Assembly (NCBI GenBank): GCA_016706595.1 | Contig: JADJJH010000007.1 | Coordinates: forward strand, 496,001-560,000 | Direction: 5' to 3' | Length of the DNA stretch: 64,000 nucleotides | From: Bacteroidota bacterium | Lineage (GTDB): Bacteria; Bacteroidota; Bacteroidia; Chitinophagales; Chitinophagaceae | Notes under the pieces: generated by a model | What the model saw: only the letters and a program-made list of their open reading frames with translations | Database searches by the model: none | Told to the model about the DNA's origin: nothing | Position numbers and translations under genes: made by a program | Shown here: positions 52,378 through 63,200 of the stretch, piece after piece | Layout of the letters: each line of letters begins with the position of its first letter | Numbering within the stretch: position 1 is the first letter of the stretch

Positions 52378-55230
52378 TTATTTTTTTAATAGTTTAAAGG
52401 TTACACTCACTCCACCTTTTTCATTATTTTGAATATCTGAATTCATATCAAATACAATGGTATATTCCATAGTTGTATCTTCATTATACATGGTCTTTAA
52501 TTCATCTATCATAATAAGTCCGCTTGCTTTTTCATTGACTATAATATTTTTTAGTCCAACACCGTTATCACTGATTTCGAAAATTATTTTTTCGTTCATC
52601 GTAGTGGCTTTAATGTGGACTTGCAATTCTGTTCTTCCTTTCATACCATGCTTAATAGAATTGAGTACAAAGTTATGAATCATTTTATATGGAAGTAAAA
52701 TATCTAAAAGTTGTAGCGGCACATCATGTTTCACTTGAATATTCTTGACTTCATTTTTGTATAGTCCGATATATAAAGGAATGTAGGACAGTATAGTATT
52801 TAATTCCTCTTGAAGAGTAGTTGTATAATTTGTTTCTATAGTGTGGGTTAATTTCTTTTTATACATTCGATTTTTAATAGCATAACGATTAATAATACTA
52901 ATACGTTGGACAAAATCATTGAATGCTAGTCCTGATTTTTCCTTGAGGGAAGTAATAGATTGATTTTCCAAAGCATGATATGCATTGTCAATATCATGAT
53001 CATCTAAATTTTTTACTGCAAGTTGGATTGTATGTAATCGCTTATTAGCTATTATGGTTGTTTCCATACCCTCAACTTCTTTTTCAAGTATGCTCTTCCT
53101 CCTTTTGAGTTTTCTAATAGTCAGAGCAAGAGGTATTAAAGCTATTGCAAATAAACCTATAATTGTACCACCGATAGTTGTCTTAGTTTTTATTTCTGTA
53201 TTTAAAGCAGAAATCAATCCATTCTTTTTTTGAATTTCGAGGTTGAGTAATGCGGTGTCACTTTTTAATTTGTTGATTGAACTGCTCATTGCAAGTATTT
53301 GCAAACCCAATCTTATAGTATCCCTTGTCATGTCATTCACATTAGAAACAAGGCGCTCATTTTCAATTCCAAGATTTTTGTTTTTATTTTTTAAGATTTT
53401 ATTTAATTGGGTGAAATTGTTATTCGACAACTTTAAAAATTCATTATCATCAACAGAAATTTCATACTCATTATTGATTTTAATGTATTCTTTCAATAAA
53501 GAATCTCTTTTGGCAGTTAATTGATTATTCAGTTTAGTCAATGAAGTAGTAATCTCTTTAAGTGATAAGGAACTATCACCTCGCCAATATATTTGAGAAA
53601 GTAAATCAGGAATATTTTCCTGATATTGGGGATGCAGAATATACCCTAAGTATCCATATTTCATAACTGAATCGGAAAGATTTGAAGTGAACGGTATAAC
53701 GTTTCTATAGTACTCATGTAATAAAAAATAATAATTTGCCATATATGCATTTTCATTAGATTTCTTAATATTCTTGTTTGTCCCAATTTCATATACTGTT
53801 TCCATAAAATTGAAAAAACCTTTTTTATCTTTGACAAACTTTGGATCCTGTACCCGCCTATTTAACACACCTAATAAAAAAGTAAGTGAATTGATGCTTT
53901 TATACTCAGTACTATGTTTCTTCAAAACCTTTGTTGCCTTACTCCAATTATTTTGAAGGATCTGAATGAAACAATATTCTTGGAGCGATTTGTGTATATC
54001 ACCTCCGGACTTTATTACTCTTTGAAATAATCTATTTTCATAGAAAATGCTTTTATCGAATGGGAATCTTTTGGCTTTCTCTCTACCCATCCCCAAAAAT
54101 AAATTCATTATTTCTTCTGAAGCATCACCGAGTGAATCTTCTCGATAGAGATAAATTGTCCAGTACTTCAATGCTAATGGTACTGCTGAGATTTGATTTG
54201 AAGAATCTCCCCAATCTTCACTCAGCCAAATTTTGGCAACATTAAAAAAGGTGTAAAAATTTTCATCAGTCAAATTCGCTTCTGTAATTGCACCTGGAGT
54301 AGTTAATTTTTGCGGCAATCCTGTCCTAATAAATTCATTAAATATAATTGTTATGGCGATCTTGTCATACCTTCTTGAAGATTGCAGAATTTCATAAAGT
54401 TTTAGCATGATTTTTTCTCTCAGGAAAAGATTATTTTCTTGTTGTAATTCAATAAAAGTACTCGCTTCAAATAGGACTTGTAATGATTTAAGACTCAAAT
54501 CATGTTTGAAATAAAAGTCACTAATATTTAAATATGCATTTATCTTACTTTCAATATCTGATATTTCTTGTGCAGTTCCCATGAGAAAGTTATAATATTC
54601 AGTTAGTATAAATTGTTTATGTGGCCGTAAATAGTAAAATTCACTTGGCCATTCTTGTTCTATCGGCGGTCCATTTTGTTCCATGACAATTTCATAAAAT
54701 GATAGATACGCATCTATCCTATCACTAGGATTTAACATATTCATACTGTCTTGAATAGTTTGATATAATATTGAATAGGTATGCTCGTCCTTAATATATA
54801 TATCCTCATTGACATATTTTTGCATGAGTTTAAGTTGCGTATAAACTTCACGAGTAGCGGGTGTATTTTTAATATATTTCAACTCTACCTTTGGTTGCTC
54901 AAAACAATCAATGCAAGTAAGCCTTCTCTCTACTAATTCTAAGTAGTTATGGTAATCATAACGCAGGGTTTTTCCTGTTACAACTTCATATTCTTGAAAC
55001 CTGAATTTACTATTAAGGACTTCACGCTCGATCCTTGAAATTATTGAATCTGCTTTATTATTGTAATAATTATAGTTTGTTGAGAATTCATTGCCTTCTA
55101 ATGTTATCATATTGCTTAAAAAGCTAGACAACCAAAGGGAATCATATATGTTAAATCCAAACTTTTGAGTAATTCCAAAATACGGATTTACAAAGAAAAA
55201 TACTACCATGAGAACAACTACTTTTTTCAT
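52378..55230 (-). CDS. Divergent sensor histidine kinase with large exported sensor
   Basis: About 950 aa from the ATG at 55230 (MKKVVVLMVVFFFVNPYFG, signal peptide); a 17-residue upstream extension is possible. The first 680 residues are exported and helical (repeated YF/LY-type pairs, TPR-like), followed by coiled coil, a membrane helix (TIIGLFAIALIPLALTI, about two-thirds along) and a cytosolic part. The ATPase has FVLNSIKHGM (N-box) and EISDNGVGLK (G1 box). The expected QxNPHF phosphoacceptor-His segment of LytS-type kinases is not visible before it. It is paired with the regulator at 51363. The signal is unknown. Confidence 0.72.
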   Translation of the reverse strand: MKKVVVLMVVFFFVNPYFGITQKFGFNIYDSLWLSSFLSNMITLEGNEFSTNYNYYNNKADSIISRIEREVLNSKFRFQEYEVVTGKTLRYDYHNYLELVERRLTCIDCFEQPKVELKYIKNTPATREVYTQLKLMQKYVNEDIYIKDEHTYSILYQTIQDSMNMLNPSDRIDAYLSFYEIVMEQNGPPIEQEWPSEFYYLRPHKQFILTEYYNFLMGTAQEISDIESKINAYLNISDFYFKHDLSLKSLQVLFEASTFIELQQENNLFLREKIMLKLYEILQSSRRYDKIAITIIFNEFIRTGLPQKLTTPGAITEANLTDENFYTFFNVAKIWLSEDWGDSSNQISAVPLALKYWTIYLYREDSLGDASEEIMNLFLGMGREKAKRFPFDKSIFYENRLFQRVIKSGGDIHKSLQEYCFIQILQNNWSKATKVLKKHSTEYKSINSLTFLLGVLNRRVQDPKFVKDKKGFFNFMETVYEIGTNKNIKKSNENAYMANYYFLLHEYYRNVIPFTSNLSDSVMKYGYLGYILHPQYQENIPDLLSQIYWRGDSSLSLKEITTSLTKLNNQLTAKRDSLLKEYIKINNEYEISVDDNEFLKLSNNNFTQLNKILKNKNKNLGIENERLVSNVNDMTRDTIRLGLQILAMSSSINKLKSDTALLNLEIQKKNGLISALNTEIKTKTTIGGTIIGLFAIALIPLALTIRKLKRRKSILEKEVEGMETTIIANKRLHTIQLAVKNLDDHDIDNAYHALENQSITSLKEKSGLAFNDFVQRISIINRYAIKNRMYKKKLTHTIETNYTTTLQEELNTILSYIPLYIGLYKNEVKNIQVKHDVPLQLLDILLPYKMIHNFVLNSIKHGMKGRTELQVHIKATTMNEKIIFEISDNGVGLKNIIVNEKASGLIMIDELKTMYNEDTTMEYTIVFDMNSDIQNNEKGGVSVTFKLLKK

Positions 55231-55281
55231 TGGGGACTTTATTAAGTTGATAGAAAATGACTTTCGAATTAGTACTCTCAA

Positions 55282-55595
55282 AGATAATAATCGTAGGATA
55301 GTTACCCTCCGTTATTTCTGCCACTTCATACTTTCACAAAAAAGAAGGCTCTCTAAAAATTTTTTAATTGCTGATATTGCTTGGTAGATGCATGAAAACA
55401 AAGGAAATATGGGTGTTTGTTCCTGAGGAAGGTTTATTTTAATAAATTCCTATTGGATCAATTGAACTATTTACATCGGTCTACATTCATTAGAAAACTA
55501 GCTTGCATATATTTACTTTTATATGTACTTATTTCAATAGTCAAATTCTAACTCTCAATCTTGAATTTTAATAAGCTTGAACTTGGAAATTATCA
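55282..55595. other. 314-bp gene-free gap
   Basis: Lies between the kinase gene start and the end of the 1,059-aa protein gene, both on the minus strand. It should contain the promoter of the two-component system. No ORF, hairpin or recognisable promoter motif stands out. Confidence 0.5.
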
Positions 55596-58500
55596 TCACC
55601 ACTCCCTTCCAATCGCAATATGCACTAATGGATTATTCATCTTAGTCTGGTGTAAACTCCTCCAAGCACAATCAAATCGTACATAATAACCTGCTAAGAC
55701 TGTTCGTATTCCAATACCATATCCTAAAGCCCATTTTGGAGTCGATGATGATAATTTCCATGCATTACCAATGTCACTAAACAGAACCGCTTGCAATTTA
55801 TTCAATGAAGTAAGTGCGGTTGTATGGTTGTAAAATAATGGCAGTATAGGTATCCTGATTTCAGAATTAAGTAATGCAAATACATTACCATACCGAATAT
55901 TTTGTGCGTAGCCTCGCAAGCTACTTGCATAAGATGTATATGAATAGTTATTACTTTGAGAAAATGTCACAGTTGAATCTACCTTAGGTGCTAACTGATT
56001 TTGCACCCCTCCTAAAACATACATCATGCCATCACTCTCACCTCCAGATAAGGCAGTTTGAATTCTATTTGCCCAGAGTATCTGTTTGCATATTGGCTTA
56101 TAATAAACTCCTGTTCCTCCTATATGAATAAAGCTACTTTTACTTCCGGCTATTTCATTTTGATACTCGATAAATAGTTTTACATTAACCCCCTTTTTAA
56201 AATCAAATGATTCATGCTTTACTTTATTAAGCAACCATTCAATTCTCGCAAAAGTCCATACTTGATTTGTATCCGGATACGTTAAACTAAACTTATCGGT
56301 AGCGATATACACTTGTTTATCCTTGCGAATACCAATAGCCATTTTTACAGCCCTATTTTTTGAAAATGGATAAAGTACTCTCATCTCTCCATAATGGGTT
56401 TTCTGCTTTACATAGTTAGGGACATAATACCCAAGCTGATTAAACCAATTTGTATCATTTGGTAATGAAAACTTCTCAACATGCCTAAAGTAACTTATCC
56501 CCCAATCCAATCGCTTCTTGTAATTGTCATACTCACAAAAATAATCACTCCCCTTAATAGTTGACGGTATCCTAAATCCGATTGAAGCCTTATGGTCCTC
56601 AAAAATGTCACTAAAAGTAAACTTGACCATACCTCCAATTGTTTGTTGGTGGAATTGACCTTGATTATATTGATAGGGCTGATATCTATTTACAAGTAAT
56701 GAATTATCAAGCTGTGCATTTACATAATCAGATGTAAGATGAATAAGATATGGTTTAGTTTTCTCCTTATCATAAATCCTAGCTCTTTCTATACTATCCT
56801 TATACATTGCTTTCTCTGCACTATCGGCCTTGAAAGGACTGAAATAGGAAACCTCAATTTTACCTTTCATTCGATCTAAGGAATCTAATCGGTTCCTAAT
56901 TTCTTCACTTCGCTTTACTTCCTCTGCTTTAAAAGTTGTTACATAGCTTTCCGTAAGTGTATCTGTATTTCGCATACTGAACACATATGCTGTATCGATT
57001 AGTTGCGAAATACAGTTATAACTTCCATCCCCATCACTAATCGTATAATCTATATTTGATGATACATTAGTAGATTGTTTATTATTCTCAAATTTCCAAT
57101 TTTGTAATAAAATTTCATATCGATTTTGAATTCCATTCCTATCACTCAGGTATGAAATATTGTTTCCTTTGCCTTGAGAAATATTTGAAATTTTCGAACT
57201 ATCAATATTAGGGTAGGAGTGGGCGAAGAAAGTGATATTATGTTTTTTGATTTGGTCAATATTATCATTGTCAATGTAAAATATTTTTTCATAGTTCAGT
57301 TTTTTGATTTCAATATTCTTATGGAAAAAAGAATCAGTTGGACTGTTGGAAGTAAATAGTAATCCTTTCTCATTGCCATACTCAAAAGGTGTTACATTAT
57401 TTTCATCGTAATAATTATCAGTAATTTGAGTCACTGCTTTCGAGTTGAAATTGAATTCATATATATCAGTTTGCCCTTGACTATAGCCAGAAAAAACAAT
57501 TGTATTTGGTATGTGACTAAATTGAATACTTTGAATCCCATTAATATCTTCCAACTCAAAATTTTGAATTCGATTAATTTGATTCATACTTGATAATGAA
57601 ATAATCTTAAGTTTAAGTCTCCCTTCAATTGAATACACTAATGCACAACGATGTGGTTTTTTATTCTCCCACACAAATGCAGGATATGCTGATTCATTCA
57701 ATATATCATCTTTGTATGAATACAAAATTGATGGTTTCTTTGCCTTATCTTTTATGTCCTCAAGCACCAACTCAACTCGATTATATCGCTTTTTAATGTA
57801 TGCAATTGAATTGCCTGATGGGTGAAGAAATATCTTCTTTAACGAACTCTGTCTATTTTCGTTGGTTTGACAAAAAACTTTCCTTCTTGAATTAAGAGAA
57901 ATAGTCTTTACTATTTTTTGTTGTAATAGACTTTCTTGATGTTTATTATCCTCCGTAAACCGATTCACGAAAAAAAGCAAACAATCTTCTTGTATTTGCC
58001 ATAATGGCTGCTTAAAGACTAGTTTACAAGCCAGACCTATATCATTTTTCAAATGTACCTGATAGATAAATCGATTTACAGATTGTGAACCTTTAGTCTT
58101 TTCCAGAAAATAGAATAACGCCTGTCCGCTCAGAGCTGCATTAATTTCCGCCAAATCATTAAAGGTTTTTTCACGTGGAAATAAAATCAGTTGCTTCCAT
58201 GCGTTATCCTTATCAGTTGTCCAACGTTCAGCGGTATAGGCAGTTGCTCCATATAAAAACCAACTATCCAATGGTTCTTTCAACATTGTTTTTAGTACCT
58301 GCTCTAATTTAGTTCCATAAAAATTTCCTTCTAATAAGTTTTCAACCATTTTATATTTTAGTTTACTTAAGAATTCAGTTCTACTTCCTTTGAAGATAAG
58401 TACTATTCTATTCCCTTTAAATTCATATATACCACCAGTATTTAATTGTTCAAAGAATTGACCAATATTTGATTGGGCATTATCAGTTTCCGAATTATAA

Positions 58501-58775
58501 ATTATTACATTGAAGGTACTTCGAAACTGCAAGTTCAAACTATCTTCAATAGCTTTCTTGTATTCATTCAAATTCTCAACAACATATTTCGCTAAACTAT
58601 CACACCCCGAATTAAAGTATATTGAATGTTCCTTAGTTGTATAGTATTGCCAATCAATATTCTTATATTGAATTCTATACTGAGTAGTATTTACATTAGT
58701 TTGTGCACATACAGAATCAGTAAAATAATGAGCATAAATTACAAATAAAAACCAAAATAGGATGCATCCTTTCAT
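55596..58775 (-). CDS. Peptidase-MA-like/beta-propeller/outer-membrane barrel protein (TolB-like)
   Basis: 1,059-aa exported protein (signal MKGCILFWFLFVIYAHYFTDSVCAQ). Residues about 40-290 resemble a peptidase-MA-like domain (YFNSGCDSLAKYVVENLNEYKKAIEDSLNLQF, FNVIIYNSETDNAQSNIGQ, PLDSWFLYGATAYTAERW) without the HExxH motif, so it is probably inactive. Residues about 310-600 are WD40/PD40-like propeller strands (SIAYIKKRYNRVELVLEDI, IVFSGYSQGQTDIYEFN). The C-terminal half is an outer-membrane beta-barrel ending ...RFDCAWRSLHQTKMNNPLVHIAIGREW. Related architectures are known in Bacteroidota; the function is not established. Confidence 0.7.
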   Translation of the reverse strand: MKGCILFWFLFVIYAHYFTDSVCAQTNVNTTQYRIQYKNIDWQYYTTKEHSIYFNSGCDSLAKYVVENLNEYKKAIEDSLNLQFRSTFNVIIYNSETDNAQSNIGQFFEQLNTGGIYEFKGNRIVLIFKGSRTEFLSKLKYKMVENLLEGNFYGTKLEQVLKTMLKEPLDSWFLYGATAYTAERWTTDKDNAWKQLILFPREKTFNDLAEINAALSGQALFYFLEKTKGSQSVNRFIYQVHLKNDIGLACKLVFKQPLWQIQEDCLLFFVNRFTEDNKHQESLLQQKIVKTISLNSRRKVFCQTNENRQSSLKKIFLHPSGNSIAYIKKRYNRVELVLEDIKDKAKKPSILYSYKDDILNESAYPAFVWENKKPHRCALVYSIEGRLKLKIISLSSMNQINRIQNFELEDINGIQSIQFSHIPNTIVFSGYSQGQTDIYEFNFNSKAVTQITDNYYDENNVTPFEYGNEKGLLFTSNSPTDSFFHKNIEIKKLNYEKIFYIDNDNIDQIKKHNITFFAHSYPNIDSSKISNISQGKGNNISYLSDRNGIQNRYEILLQNWKFENNKQSTNVSSNIDYTISDGDGSYNCISQLIDTAYVFSMRNTDTLTESYVTTFKAEEVKRSEEIRNRLDSLDRMKGKIEVSYFSPFKADSAEKAMYKDSIERARIYDKEKTKPYLIHLTSDYVNAQLDNSLLVNRYQPYQYNQGQFHQQTIGGMVKFTFSDIFEDHKASIGFRIPSTIKGSDYFCEYDNYKKRLDWGISYFRHVEKFSLPNDTNWFNQLGYYVPNYVKQKTHYGEMRVLYPFSKNRAVKMAIGIRKDKQVYIATDKFSLTYPDTNQVWTFARIEWLLNKVKHESFDFKKGVNVKLFIEYQNEIAGSKSSFIHIGGTGVYYKPICKQILWANRIQTALSGGESDGMMYVLGGVQNQLAPKVDSTVTFSQSNNYSYTSYASSLRGYAQNIRYGNVFALLNSEIRIPILPLFYNHTTALTSLNKLQAVLFSDIGNAWKLSSSTPKWALGYGIGIRTVLAGYYVRFDCAWRSLHQTKMNNPLVHIAIGREW

Positions 58776-58820
58776 TGTATTAAATCTATAAATTATTATC
58801 TTTAATTCCTAATCTTCCTA

Positions 58821-59684
58821 TTGGTATTTATGCGATTTGTTTCAATATTTTTACTTTTTTCCCTTCTACTTGAAAATAGATTAGATGCTCAAACAAACAG
58901 TAATAAATTGTCTTTACAAGACAACATCTTTGAATTAAATATTCACGCAACCAATAATTCATATAAGTTCAATACAAAGCCAGTAATCAACAACAATAAA
59001 AAGGATGCGAAAAAATTCATTTGTCTTTTTGGAGGATTAAATACAAATGGGTGGAGTGTAGGAATTGGATTTGGGAAGAAAAAAAATGAAAAAATCACAA
59101 ATTGGTTCAACATTTCTTTGTCAGAAATCAAGGATGATAAAGAAGAAAGAATTAAACCAACTTCATACGAGATTCAAGGATATGGTAAACCGCGTCCATA
59201 TATTTACGGGAAACAGAATTATTTTTTTCCGCTCAATATAGGATGTTCACAACAACGATTATTATTAAAAGGGCTTATTTCTCCTTCAGTTAATGTATCA
59301 TTAGTTTATGGAATAAATTTTTCTTTAGGGATTTTAAAACCTTACTATTTAAAACTCAAACATTCTGATAATGGAAAGCTTCATATAGTGGATGAAAAAT
59401 ATTCAATCTCTAATTCTGATACATTTCTAAATAGAAATAATATTTATTCAAAAAGTAATTTTACAAATGGCATTAATGAGAGTAAATTGATTCCTGGAAT
59501 TAATATGCTGTGTAGTACTCAATTTGATATTGATACATTTCCATTGATTAGGTCAATAATAATTGGGGTAGGAGTATCAAATTTTCTTCATAAAATACCC
59601 TTAATAATTGAAAAAAAAAGAAACTCCACATATTTCAATTTTATCTTTGAATTGAATCTAACTTTTTCTAAAGCAAATCACTAA
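58821..59684 (+). CDS. Secreted protein of unknown function (intact copy of a duplicated gene)
   Basis: 287-aa protein with a signal peptide (MVFMRFVSIFLLFSLLLENRLDAQT). The core (KKFICLFGGLNTNGWSVGIGFGKKK ... ERIKPTSYEIQGYGKPRPYIYGKQN) is duplicated as a fragment at 39580-39852. The C-terminal half alternates strands (YLKLKHSDNGKLHIVD, TFLNRNNIYSKSNFTNGINESKLIPGINML, SIIIGVGVSNFLHKIP, TYFNFIFELNLTFSK) like a small outer-membrane barrel. Divergent from the 1,059-aa gene. Function is unknown. Confidence 0.72.
   Translation: MVFMRFVSIFLLFSLLLENRLDAQTNSNKLSLQDNIFELNIHATNNSYKFNTKPVINNNKKDAKKFICLFGGLNTNGWSVGIGFGKKKNEKITNWFNISLSEIKDDKEERIKPTSYEIQGYGKPRPYIYGKQNYFFPLNIGCSQQRLLLKGLISPSVNVSLVYGINFSLGILKPYYLKLKHSDNGKLHIVDEKYSISNSDTFLNRNNIYSKSNFTNGINESKLIPGINMLCSTQFDIDTFPLIRSIIIGVGVSNFLHKIPLIIEKKRNSTYFNFIFELNLTFSKANH
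59007..59215 (+). repeat. Direct repeat, right copy (about 200 bp)
   Basis: Same segment as 39598-39807, in the same orientation. This copy lies inside an intact gene and looks like the source; the left copy is the fragment. Confidence 0.7.
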
Positions 59685-59685
59685 T

Positions 59686-60291
59686 TTACTTTGATTGAAG
59701 ATAAGGCGTTCTGTCTATTAAATTTTTAGGAATTTTATGATAAACTGTAGTTTCAATTTCGCATTCAAAATTTAATTGAAAGAACATCATGGTTGGATAT
59801 GGATTGCCGACCATTGAATGATTAATTTTTGTTAGGTTATTAATATCGGTATTAGTCAATAATCTCATAAATCCACTTTCTAATAATGGACTAATGTCAA
59901 TACTATCTGAGATTGATATAAAAAATTTCCTCCCAGCTATTTCTCCACAGTACTTTATCGATTTAAAAATTGGGTTCGTTTCATTAGAAATTAGGTAATC
60001 TCTATTTACAACATTAATGAAACAAAATTCAAGCTGAGTATTATTTATTGTTGTATCATATTTTGACAAATGAATCAAAAAACAATTTGTATTAGCAGAA
60101 ATTTTCATTTTGATGCTATCGTTAAATAGTTTTTCATAGTTTTCTAGTTTAAGTGAATAAATATTCTCAGTCTGATACATAAATTTACTGATTGTATTTC
60201 TAAATTTATAGGTGACATAGTCATCATCTAAAGAAAGTGCATTCATAGAAAATTGGCATGTCATAGCTAGTATAGTAAGTAAGTTTTTCAT
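59686..60291 (-). CDS. Exported protein downstream of the RHS gene (possible immunity protein)
   Basis: 201-aa protein with signal peptide MKNLLTILAMTCQFSMNALS. The mature part is a mixed fold (DDYVTYKFRNTISKFMYQTENIYSLKLENYEKLFNDSIKMKI, NTQLEFCFINVVNRDYLIS, FKSIKYCGEIAGRKFFISISDSID, MFFQLNFECEIETTVYHKIP). No family is recognised. It begins 5 bases after the RHS stop, the usual place of an immunity gene, but the signal peptide would put it in the periplasm. The role is inference. Confidence 0.6.
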   Translation of the reverse strand: MKNLLTILAMTCQFSMNALSLDDDYVTYKFRNTISKFMYQTENIYSLKLENYEKLFNDSIKMKISANTNCFLIHLSKYDTTINNTQLEFCFINVVNRDYLISNETNPIFKSIKYCGEIAGRKFFISISDSIDISPLLESGFMRLLTNTDINNLTKINHSMVGNPYPTMMFFQLNFECEIETTVYHKIPKNLIDRTPYLQSK

Positions 60292-60296
60292 AACTA

Positions 60297-63200
60297 TTAA
60301 AATTTAAAATAACTAAATAGCCAGCTAAAAGTAGGTTCAGCGTAATTCTTACCTCTTACTGGATTATCACCTGAATTAACCTGCATAGTATTTGTTGGTA
60401 CCATTAAGTAATTAATTCTCCCTTTTTGTAAGTCAATCATAATGCTTGGAATCTTATTTTCAAATGAGTGATTATTGTCCGCCGCACTAAAAGATGAGTA
60501 CATTATTTCTTTCTTATCTCTTAGGTAATAAATATTATCCGTACGTTCGTCATATTGATGAATATGGATTAGTACTTGTTTAGCGGCATCTATATGGGGA
60601 TTCAAAGAATATGTAATAAAGCTTTCAGTGTAAGTATTATTTTCTAATTGAAATGTTAGATTTTGTTCAGCACAATAATTTACCCCACTTACATTTTGAT
60701 CAGGGTCAACGAAGCCTACAAGACCTAACTCACAAAATTCCCCCCCTTTATTCTTAATCGTACGGCCATAATCAATCAAATATTTAATATCATATGAGAA
60801 TTTAGATATCAAAAATTCCGCAAGGCGTCTTTCGTGTTCAAGGTCAATTGAAGTTTCACTTTCAGAATAGTCACCATTATATAATTTTTCAACAATCTCA
60901 TAACTACAATATTTCAGAATAGTTGCTAATTCTGGATAAGTTGAAGCTAATAATTCTCTCATTCTGTTCAAGTTAGATTCTTGCTTTCTGTCCTCAGATC
61001 TCCGGTCCATTTCGTTAAAAATTGCACTTGCATCTGTCATGTCCATCCCAAGTATCGATATTACGTCCTTTAAACTGCTTCCATCTATATCTACAAACTT
61101 TTGTCTTCCCCAATGTTCGTATACTCTTTTCATCCAATTATTTTGTAGTCGGAAATGATTTCCCCAATCGTATCTTCCAGAACTTGCATTCATATTAGCC
61201 CAATTACCATCCGGGTCTATCATTGCAGTAGGATTATTCCCCATACCAACATAACCACTCGCAAATTGACCAGCAGCATCTGGACCAGTAAATCTTCCAA
61301 GTAAAGGATCATACTGTCTTGCTAAAAAATCATATTGATTAATATTTGCAGTTGAATTAAATTCTTTTGTTTGATAAAGATTTTTATTTTCTGCAATTGA
61401 AACATCGCTACTTATACGAATTGCCATACCAAATGGATAATAATGATTTTCTTCTAACAACCGTCCTCTAAAAAATCTTAGCCTAAGGTTGTCAAAATAA
61501 ACATTATGCTCATAGCTTTCATTACTTATATAAACTGCTAAATATCCACCTTGCTCAATTTGTATATCATTCAAAGTTTCTAAAGTATTCCAAGTATCTG
61601 GTTGAGTTACTTGTATAGCTCCACTTTGGTTACTAATTAAATTCATTCGTTCATCAAATACCAAATAATTAAGATATGCTTTTGGAAATAATGGATTTGT
61701 ACTTTGCTCTTTAAGTTGCTGAAATAAATCAATATAATTTGCTGAATTAAATAGAGCATTTGTAATCTGTGCTGAGTTATTTCCTTCTCCTTGATTAAAT
61801 CCGGATTCACCACTTAGTAAGGTTTCAATAATTGAGCTTAGCATATCTGCTCCTTCTACTGTCCCAGTTGAACCAGTTGAATCATTGCCATAATAATATG
61901 ATAAGCTCTCAAGGTTAAATTTATCACCTGCCATCACATGAAGTAAAACTGCTGTTCCAATTCGTCTTTCCGGATCACTTGCATTTAGTAATGCCGCACT
62001 TTCATTTCCTGAACTTTGGTCTGGCCTGTCTTCTCTTGTTTCTTCAATATTATCAAAAATTAAATTTTCTACATTTGCTAAAGCAATTTCATGCTGTGCT
62101 AAATAATCTGTAAATGGCACTTCCTCAGCAGCTAAAATTGTGCGTACATTACCTAAATGGTCTTTTACATAAAAATCATAGTTAAAAATATTATTGTCAA
62201 TATTAAACCGTGCTCTCCCTTCAGCATGATGTAATAATTGTAGTTCTTCGTTATTATAAACAAAGCAACCTATAAATGTGCGTTTGTCGGTACCCGCAAT
62301 AGATGTTGTTATTTCTTCGAGTTTTTCCCCAGAAGCTGTATAAATATATTCAATCGTGGTTGTGCCTATAGAGGGATTTGGGTCTGTAACTACTACTTTT
62401 ATAGGCTTGTTCAAATAATTATATTCAATCGAAGTGATATACTTATTCTTATCCGATGTCATGTTGCCATTTTTATCATAGGTATAATCATCACTTCCGC
62501 TATTATGATTCTGGAAATCTTGCTCCTTGTTTCCTACCACTGGCGAGTAGGTAGAGGCATCATCAACCTTACTCAATCTATTAGAAACATCTGAACTCTC
62601 ATATCTATAAGTAAGATTATCAGTAACAATTGGAACTGAAGGGAAACTATTATCCATGCCCATTCGAGTTAAGTTAAGGATATTTCCATTTTGATCATAA
62701 TCTAATTCGGTAACAGAATAGTCAGTAACATTTGCATCCCAGTCTGCAACTATAGTTCCAATCCCATTAACTTTTAATTCATTGAAATTAGCAAATTCCA
62801 ATCGATTTGATTCAGTATATCCATATCCATAGGCTCGTCTATATACAGATGGTGTCTTCCAAATAATTCCACTAATATTTCCATCATACCTAGGGGTTGT
62901 GAATCCATAATCATACTTTATTGATTCGCCGAAAGTTACTTTTGTTTGTTGAATACCTGACTCGGCATAAGCAGCATTAATGCCAGTTAATTGTCCTCGA
63001 ATTGAGTAATTATAATGTTGGATTTCTACATCACCAATTTTCTTATTTAACAACATGCCAGTTTGAGAATCATACTCATTGCTACTTATCAATATCCAAT
63101 CTTGATTATTAATTTTCTGCTGTATTGAAAGCAATTTAAAAGTGTTCTCTTCATACTTGTATTTTTGAGTAATAAAATGAGTTGACCCTGTCGAAGATAT

